Source of the DNA: JAHFOW01 sp964370795
Lineage (GTDB): Bacteria; Planctomycetota; Brocadiia; Brocadiales; Brocadiaceae
Reading direction: 5' to 3'
Assembly (NCBI GenBank): GCA_964370795.1
Contig: CAYJME010000092.1
Span: forward strand, 1 to 11,769
DNA: 11,769 nucleotides
Numbering within the stretch: the stretch's first letter is position 1; each line of letters starts with the position of its first letter. This document shows positions 6,793 to 11,769 of this stretch, one piece after another. The position numbers and the translations under genes are program-made. Under the pieces are notes generated by a model that was not told the DNA's origin, did not search any database, and worked only from the letters and a program-made list of their open reading frames with translations.

Positions 6793-6902
6793 TTAAATTA
6801 AGACTTCTGTGACTTTTTAACAGTGTAGTGGCAATTCATGAATTGCCACTACAAAAAGATTGAAAATTCCTGAACATTAAATTAGACATTCGGCGACTTT
6901 TT
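6793..6902. repeat. Pair of ~27-bp direct repeats flanking a palindrome
   Basis: Bases 6793-6819 and 6877-6902 share TTAAATTA, a GAC/TTC core and the ending GACTTTTTA, differing at a few positions. A weaker third copy lies at 728-752. The perfect palindrome at 6824-6853 lies between the two copies. Confidence 0.
6824..6853. repeat. Perfect 30-bp palindrome
   Basis: Each 15-base arm reads TGTAGTGGCAATTCA, meeting its exact reverse complement with no loop. It could form a cruciform or a strong hairpin. It is followed by AAAAAG, so in the minus direction it would be preceded, not followed, by T residues. It resembles dispersed palindromes of environmental genomes rather than a gene-specific operator. 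Confidence 0.
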
Positions 6903-6918
6903 ATATAATCAAGATTAA

Positions 6919-6990
6919 TACCCACCCCTGGCTCCCCTCCCAGGAGGGGACTTCTTTAATCCCCTCTTGAGAGGGGGTTGGGGGTGTGTA
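6919..6990. repeat. Double-hairpin intergenic repeat, copy 2 (CACCCC variant)
   Basis: Two hairpins in tandem, TCCCCTCC-CA-GGAGGGGA at 6933-6950 and CCCCTCT-TG-AGAGGGG at 6961-6976, lie between ends TACCCACCCC and GGGGTGTGTA. The layout matches the elements at 3277 and 10436 but with different termini. The right half, 6953-7004, recurs inverted at 11718-11769. Confidence 0.
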
Positions 6991-7042
6991 AGGTAATAAC
7001 AGAAAGTTTGAAATTCCTCAGCATTCAAATATCAAAACAGTC

Positions 7043-7051
7043 TGGTATAAT
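7043..7051 (+). promoter_or_regulatory. Extended -10 promoter of the C25 peptidase gene
   Basis: TGGTATAAT is a perfect extended -10 (TG, one base, TATAAT). No good -35 is seen at the normal spacing, which extended -10 promoters can tolerate. The predicted start near 7058 gives a leader of roughly 63 nt. Confidence 0.
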
Positions 7052-7053
7052 TA

Positions 7054-7098
7054 TTTCACTTCCGGTGAAATATTTCATTATGCCGGTCATTACCGGCA
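7054..7098 (+). promoter_or_regulatory. Two-hairpin leader before the C25 peptidase gene
   Basis: Hairpin 1 is TTTCAC-TTCCG-GTGAAA (7054-7070) and hairpin 2 is TGCCGGT-CATT-ACCGGCA (7081-7098). The ACCGG of hairpin 2 could also pair with CCGGT at 7062-7066 in hairpin 1, and TGAAATATTTCA at 7067-7078 is itself palindromic, so alternative folds exist. The ATG follows 22 nt later with no visible Shine-Dalgarno. If transcription starts near 7058, the first stem would be only partly transcribed, so hairpin 1 could instead be a DNA site. Confidence 0.
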
Positions 7099-7120
7099 CC
7101 ATCTAAATAATTTTAAAATT

Positions 7121-10100
7121 ATGTTAAAACGATATTTACAAAAAAAACAACTCCTACGACAGAGTATATTCCCATTTTTGTTTGTTGCGATATTTCTGAT
7201 CTTCGGAATCGTTTCCCCATCAGAGGCGACAGCCCCGTCAACATGCGAAAGTAATGTAAAGATAGTGCGTTCCGACGGGCGGTCTATCGAACTAGCATTA
7301 ACGATAGATGATTTTCATACCGAAAGAATTGAACATGAGGGAGAAACCTACCAAAGACTCATTATTCCCGATATGGCGCAAAGCGAACGGACCGGAGAGC
7401 CACGGGTTCCAACATGCGGCACGCTCCTCGGCGTGCCAACTCATGGAGGTCTATCATTACAAATTCTGAATGCCCGCTACGAAACATTGAGTGGATATCA
7501 TCTTTGCCCTGCATCGGAATACAAGATAATGGGGGATAACCTTGATAACCTCACAAACATCAATATGGAGCAAAGTTTTACGATCAATCAAAAAATTTAT
7601 ACCAGAAATGCTTTTTATCCTGGTAGAACGGCAGAAATTGATCACACGGGATTTATGCGCAATCAGCCTGTCGTGCATGTACAATTCTATCCTGTACAAT
7701 ACAATCCTCTTACCAGAGAACTGCGTCTTTACCGGTACATGCATGCTAAAATCACATGGGATGCTACACGAACAGAAAAAACCCAACCAACAGGGAGAAC
7801 AAACACAGAGTACGAAAATCTGCTGAAAAATACCCTCATGAACTACGATTTTTTAGAGCGACCCCCGGCTCGTAACCATACGAGGCCAGGCACTAATACA
7901 AGCAATGAAAATATCAATGCAAGCGCCCCGTCAATGAGTCTTAAAATTGGTGTAACGGAAGACGGCATGTACAGACTTGCGTATACCGATCTCTTGAACG
8001 CGGGATTCGATATGGCATCCCTTGATCCCCGCAAGATTAAGCTTGTCAATCAGGGCAGAGAAATTCCTCTTTATGTGAAAGGCGAGGATGATGGCATATT
8101 CGACGCCACAGATTACATCCTCTTTTATGGAACTGCAATAACCGATATGTACACATCTAAAAATGTTTACTGGCTGACAATTGGTGAAACGAATGGGCGA
8201 CGTATGGATACAAAAGATGGAACCCCTTCAGGGACTGCGACTGTTCCAACGCAATTCCCGGCCACGCTCCATGCTGAAGAAGATACATATTATTGGCAGA
8301 ATTTACCGAATGGTAAAGGGAAAGACCATTGGTTTTGGGGGGATAAATTAACTGCGCCAGAGTCGGGAGATTATTCACTGATATTGAATAATATTTCAAC
8401 CGGCACGGGGACGGCGAGCGTGCACGTCCGTTTGCAAGGACGTTCTGTGTTGCCAAATGCCAGTCCCGACCATCACACCAGAATCTATCTGAATAATATT
8501 ATCATAGATGATAAGAAATGGGACAGCCAGATTGTGTATGACCATGAGGTAACGATACCCCATTCTTATCTCAATGAGGGGACCAATATCATTCGTGTTG
8601 AAGTAGTAAATGATATAGGAGCTCCGATAGATCAGGTATTGGTAAACTGGATAGAAATTGACTATTTTGATACTTTTAAGGCCGAAAACGACAGACTCAT
8701 TTTCGGGGCGCCAACGGTTGGCGCCTTTCAATTTGATATCACGGGTTTTGGCAGGAATGATATAGATATTTTTGATATAACTGATCCAGCCAATGCAGTA
8801 AGGATAAACAATTCAATTATTTTATCCGGTAATAGCGCCTACACATTACGATTTGAAGATACGGCAAAACAAGGAACGCACTACCTGGCGCTAACACCAT
8901 TCCAGCACAAAACGCCTGCCAGTATCGAAAAAGATCAACCATCTTTCTGGAAGTCTCCCAATAACCAGGCCGATTATATTATCATCACGTATGATGATTT
9001 TTATGACAATTCTTTAACATTGGCTGACCATCGAATTGCTACGGGCTTGAGAGTCGCCACGGTAAAGGTTACCGATATTTACGATGAATTCAATTATGGC
9101 ATCTTTAATCCGCAGGCTATCCGTGACCTTCTGACGTACGCATATAACAACTGGACTGCCCCGGCGCCCACGTATGTTTTACTGGTTGGCGATGCTACGC
9201 AGGATTACAAAGATAATCTGAGAACCGGCAGGATAAACTATGTGCCTGCCCAGCTCATTGAAAATACAATTACGGGAGAGACGCCGTCAGACAACTGGTA
9301 CGTTCTTACAAGCGGTGACGATATCTTGCCTGATATGTTTATAGGCCGTCTGTGTGCACAAACAAAATCACAGGTGGATGATATTGTGGCCAAAATTATC
9401 TTTTATGATAAAAATCCACCTGATAAATCCTGGAATAAAGACGTATTCCTGCTAGCCGATGACGATGAAGCTACCTTTGAAGAAACTTCAAATCTGCTTG
9501 CCGGTATTTTACCGGGAAATTATACAGCCAATAAAGTATACATAAGCCAATACACATCATCGGCAGATATTACTACAGATATTGTAAACTATATCAATAA
9601 GGGAAATGTTATGGCCAATTATACAGGACATGGCTCCGTGACAACCTGGGGACAGGGGAAAGACAATAAAATTTTCTTTACCACTTCAAACATCGCTTTG
9701 TTAAACAATGTGAACAAGTTGGCATGTGTTACCATATTTGATTGCCTGAATGGATTTTTTACAAGAACCGACACCCTGGACTCTATCGCAGAAGGGTTTC
9801 AGAAGCTTCCCGGCAGAGGCGCAATAGCAGTTTTGGCAGCAACGGGGTTGAGCTATGCATCAAGACACCAATTGCTTGCAACAAAGTTTTATGATTTAAT
9901 CTTTCAGGGTAATCAGTTTGTTTTGGGGGCTGCTTTCACGGCAGCCCAAATTGCCTCCTATTCCCAGAATAGCGAATGGAGTGAACTTGTTGAGACCTTT
10001 GTGCTCTTTGGCGACCCGTTTACACAATTAGGCATCGGCGCTCGTTTGTCACTGATTACTCCCCATGGAGGCGAAGTTATCGATTCAGGGTCAATTTTCC

Positions 10101-10345
10101 CTATTCAATGGTTTGCATCTCGCGACATGGTAAAATTCGCACTTACGTACTCTACAAACAACGGACATACTTGGAAAAACATAACAAAAAAGGGAAAAGG
10201 CGCACTTTACAATTGGCATGTGCCTGACTTTAAAAAAAACATGAAAAAATGCCTTGTCCGGATAACAGGCTATGATGTGCGAGGTAAGAAAATAATCACC
10301 GATGTATCTGGTTCGACATTTACCATACGCAAGACGAGTAATTAA
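7121..10345 (+). CDS. Secreted C25-family (gingipain-like) cysteine peptidase
   Basis: This 1074-residue exported protease has a basic N-terminus and hydrophobic segment at about 15-31 with likely signal cleavage near SEA at 34-36. Residues about 45-215 look like the C25 propeptide (GEPRVPTCGTLLGVP at 92-106, FYPVQYNPLTRELRLY at 189-204). A PorU-like module follows at about 272-337 (LKIGVTEDGMYRLAY, LFYG), then a beta-sandwich at roughly 388-520. The catalytic domain spans about 616-972: ADYIIITYDDF, LLVGDATQD at 687-695, the catalytic His837 in NYTGHGS and Cys875 in FDCLNG, and VLFGDP. The dyad is intact, so it is probably active; the substrate is unknown. Residues 976-1072 are an Ig-like TPHGGE module in place of a recognisable type IX secretion tail. 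The ATG at 7121 lacks a clear ribosome site but fits the signal peptide. An A8 run lies at codons 7-9. Confidence 0.
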   Translation: MLKRYLQKKQLLRQSIFPFLFVAIFLIFGIVSPSEATAPSTCESNVKIVRSDGRSIELALTIDDFHTERIEHEGETYQRLIIPDMAQSERTGEPRVPTCGTLLGVPTHGGLSLQILNARYETLSGYHLCPASEYKIMGDNLDNLTNINMEQSFTINQKIYTRNAFYPGRTAEIDHTGFMRNQPVVHVQFYPVQYNPLTRELRLYRYMHAKITWDATRTEKTQPTGRTNTEYENLLKNTLMNYDFLERPPARNHTRPGTNTSNENINASAPSMSLKIGVTEDGMYRLAYTDLLNAGFDMASLDPRKIKLVNQGREIPLYVKGEDDGIFDATDYILFYGTAITDMYTSKNVYWLTIGETNGRRMDTKDGTPSGTATVPTQFPATLHAEEDTYYWQNLPNGKGKDHWFWGDKLTAPESGDYSLILNNISTGTGTASVHVRLQGRSVLPNASPDHHTRIYLNNIIIDDKKWDSQIVYDHEVTIPHSYLNEGTNIIRVEVVNDIGAPIDQVLVNWIEIDYFDTFKAENDRLIFGAPTVGAFQFDITGFGRNDIDIFDITDPANAVRINNSIILSGNSAYTLRFEDTAKQGTHYLALTPFQHKTPASIEKDQPSFWKSPNNQADYIIITYDDFYDNSLTLADHRIATGLRVATVKVTDIYDEFNYGIFNPQAIRDLLTYAYNNWTAPAPTYVLLVGDATQDYKDNLRTGRINYVPAQLIENTITGETPSDNWYVLTSGDDILPDMFIGRLCAQTKSQVDDIVAKIIFYDKNPPDKSWNKDVFLLADDDEATFEETSNLLAGILPGNYTANKVYISQYTSSADITTDIVNYINKGNVMANYTGHGSVTTWGQGKDNKIFFTTSNIALLNNVNKLACVTIFDCLNGFFTRTDTLDSIAEGFQKLPGRGAIAVLAATGLSYASRHQLLATKFYDLIFQGNQFVLGAAFTAAQIASYSQNSEWSELVETFVLFGDPFTQLGIGARLSLITPHGGEVIDSGSIFPIQWFASRDMVKFALTYSTNNGHTWKNITKKGKGALYNWHVPDFKKNMKKCLVRITGYDVRGKKIITDVSGSTFTIRKTSN

Positions 10346-10390
10346 TCACCCATAAAATACATGCCTAATAATTCATGTTCATTCGTGATT

Positions 10391-10413
10391 ACCTGGTGCA
10401 GCAAAGCCGCAAC
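10391..10413 (+). repeat. 23-bp dispersed element, copy 2
   Basis: It begins ACCTGGTGCAGCA and ends AGCCGCAAC, matching 6457-6479 at 21 of 23 positions. It starts 46 bp after the C25 peptidase stop, in the same orientation and the same relative place as copy 1. Confidence 0.
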
Positions 10414-10435
10414 AAAGTCCCCTGATAAAAGGGAA

Positions 10436-10538
10436 ACAACCACCTATGTCCCCCCTTTTCGTTCGACTGAGCGCTCACGACGAAGTCTAAGGGGGATTTC
10501 AGAGTGTCCCCCTTAACAAAGGGGGTGAAGGGGGTTGT
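10436..10538. repeat. Double-hairpin intergenic repeat, copy 3, with an enlarged first hairpin
   Basis: The ends are ACAACC and GGGGGTTGT as in copy 1. The second hairpin is CCCCCTTAACAAAGGGGG. The first hairpin is enlarged: between CCCCCTTTT and TAAGGGGG sits a 27-bp block (10461-10487) whose core TGAGCGCTCA is palindromic and which recurs at 786-810. The element fills most of the 237-bp gap between the converging C25 peptidase and dehydrogenase genes and may act as a terminator for both; neither side has a classic T-run. Confidence 0.
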
Positions 10539-10582
10539 GAAAACTTACAAAAAAAAGAAGTTTTTATACAGTAATACTATAA

Positions 10583-11611
10583 TTAAATTTTCAAAACAAT
10601 CTTCCCGAAATTCTCCCTGTTCAGCATCCTCTGCTGGGCTAAGGCTGCGTCTTTTAAGGGAAATACGGTGTCAATAACCGGTTTTAACCTTCCAAGCTCC
10701 ACGAGATTCAACACGTCAAAGAGTTCTTTCTTGCTGCCCATATAGCAACCAAGGATAGCATGGTGTTTCATGAACAGGAGTCGTATGTCAATCGTTGTAG
10801 ACTGTCCGCTCGTTACACCACATACTACCATACGCCCGCCTTTCGCGAGACACTGCATATTCTTTTCCCAGGTATCCGGTCCGATGTGCTCAAAGATGAG
10901 GTCGACCCCTTTATTATTGGTAAGCTGTTTTATCCGGTCTGCAAAATTTTCTTTCGTATAGTCTATAACCTCATCTGCCCCCAGTTGTTTTGCCTTTTCC
11001 AATTTTTCCTTACCACGGGCGGTCGTAATCACGCGGGCGCCTGCCAGCCGTGCTATCTGGATGGCGGCGCTGCCGATACCGCTCCCCGCAGCATGAACCA
11101 GTACCTGTTCACCAGGCTTCAGTTGCCCCCGGGTAATGAGCATGTGCCATGCGGTTAAAAACACGAGAGGGATGGCAGCCCACTCTTCAAAGGATAATTT
11201 ATTGGATATGGGTATGATGTTATCTACATGTGCCTTTGCATACTCGGCATAACCGCCCTGCGTCTGAAATCCCATAATCCTGAAGCTGTTACACATGCTG
11301 TCGTTACTTGTGATACAATACATGCATTTTCTGCATCGTACACCGGGCGCAATGAGCACCTTATCGCCCGGTCTGAAGTTCTTTACTTCCATTCCTACTT
11401 CTGTAATCTCGCCGGCGATATCGCTTCCGGATATGTGTGGCATGGGAATCTCAATACCTGGTATGCCCTGTCGTGTCCAGATATCGAGATGGTTAAGGGC
11501 ACATGCCTTAACCTTTACCAATACCTCGTAGGGAGAAATCTTTGGTTTCTCCATATCTGCATACTTTAACGTATCAACCCCGCCATTTTCATAAAATACG
11601 ACTGCCTTCAT
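10583..11611 (-). CDS. Medium-chain dehydrogenase/reductase, quinone-reductase-like
   Basis: This 342-residue protein has the GroES-like N-terminal domain (about 1-130) and a Rossmann domain with AAGSGIG at 174-180, which binds NAD(P)H. It probably reduces a quinone, enone or aldehyde in the cytoplasm; the substrate is unknown. Cys93, Cys96, Cys99 and Cys107 make a structural zinc site. The catalytic-zinc motif GHE is replaced by GSD (62-64), as in zinc-free quinone reductases, and the third ligand position appears to be Phe151, although Cys37 remains. The start at 11611 is chosen over the in-frame ATG at 11629 because AGGAG lies 7 nt before it, inside the longer frame. It converges with the C25 peptidase gene. 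No promoter is clear in 11612-11717; GATAAT at about 11630-11640 on the minus strand is only a weak candidate. Confidence 0.
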   Translation of the reverse strand: MKAVVFYENGGVDTLKYADMEKPKISPYEVLVKVKACALNHLDIWTRQGIPGIEIPMPHISGSDIAGEITEVGMEVKNFRPGDKVLIAPGVRCRKCMYCITSNDSMCNSFRIMGFQTQGGYAEYAKAHVDNIIPISNKLSFEEWAAIPLVFLTAWHMLITRGQLKPGEQVLVHAAGSGIGSAAIQIARLAGARVITTARGKEKLEKAKQLGADEVIDYTKENFADRIKQLTNNKGVDLIFEHIGPDTWEKNMQCLAKGGRMVVCGVTSGQSTTIDIRLLFMKHHAILGCYMGSKKELFDVLNLVELGRLKPVIDTVFPLKDAALAQQRMLNRENFGKIVLKI

Positions 11612-11717
11612 AACGTTTCTCCTGTACATATATTATCCGAAAATTAGGAAAATTTTATGGCTATTGTACTGAGTGAATACAAAAATACAAGAGAAATAGC
11701 GGCTTAAAAGACTTTGC

Positions 11718-11769
11718 TTCTGTTATTACCTTACACACCCCCAACCCCCTCTCAAGAGGGGACTAAAGA
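11718..11769. repeat. Partial double-hairpin repeat at right edge, inverted copy of 6953-7004
   Basis: These 52 bases are the reverse complement of 6953-7004 with a single mismatch (C11763). The match includes about 14 bp beyond the repeat end (TTCTGTTATTACC), then the CACACCCCC terminus and one hairpin, and continues to the window edge, so the true match is probably longer. Confidence 0.

Noticed and set aside
10343..10391. Terminator for the C25 peptidase gene formed by TAATCAC and GTGATTA
   Set aside because: The stem is 7 bp and A/T-rich with a loop of about 35 nt, overlaps the stop codon and has no T-run.
6953..11769. Composite transposon carrying the peptidase and dehydrogenase
   Set aside because: No transposase or target duplication is visible, and the bracketing sequences belong to a dispersed hairpin family. 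Only the inverted pairing is reported.

Overview
The window is a bacterial chromosomal segment, moderately AT-rich by eye, with dispersed palindromic repeats in almost every long intergenic gap. A bacterial-type AspRS with its large insertion domain, a HisRS with a cysteine-paired insertion, secreted TPR proteins, a secreted protein ending in a fibronectin-III-like module and a very long C25 (gingipain-like) peptidase together suggest an environmental Gram-negative lineage. An anammox-type planctomycete (Brocadiales) is my best guess, but it is an inference from style. No rRNA, tRNA, CRISPR array, transposase or phage gene is visible.

Left part (1-4799), all on the minus strand and read from right to left: a clear extended -10 promoter, hisS, a 310-bp gap with a double-hairpin repeat and a separate long hairpin, aspS, then two small TPR proteins related to each other. 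The first is membrane-anchored; the second has a signal peptide, is Pro/Glu-rich at its C-terminus and runs off the left edge. hisS-aspS is a translation housekeeping pair. The AspRS carries His and Gly at the two positions that mark non-discriminating enzymes, so it may also charge tRNA-Asn.

Middle (4730-7120): a divergent intergenic region holds the hisS promoter on the minus strand and a probable sigma-70 promoter on the plus strand. The predicted plus-strand leader is about 390 nt and contains an 11-bp direct repeat, a bulged hairpin and a seven-unit 9-bp tandem array. It leads to a secreted 377-aa protein of unknown function with a perfect Shine-Dalgarno. That gene has a C8 tract just after the signal-peptide codons, where a one-base change in length would stop translation quickly. 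A 686-bp repeat-rich gap follows.

Right part (7121-11769): a 1074-aa secreted C25-family cysteine peptidase with intact His/Cys dyad sits behind an extended -10 promoter and a leader with two hairpins. It is convergent with a minus-strand medium-chain dehydrogenase/quinone-reductase-like gene that keeps the structural-zinc cysteines but lacks the catalytic-zinc motif. A 52-bp inverted repeat pair (6953-7004 and 11718-11769) brackets the peptidase and dehydrogenase.

I see no complete, recognisably new multi-gene system. The most unusual part is the secreted-protein locus at 4870-10540: two exported proteins on the same strand, possible slippage sites, structured leaders, and the same 23-bp element just downstream of both genes.
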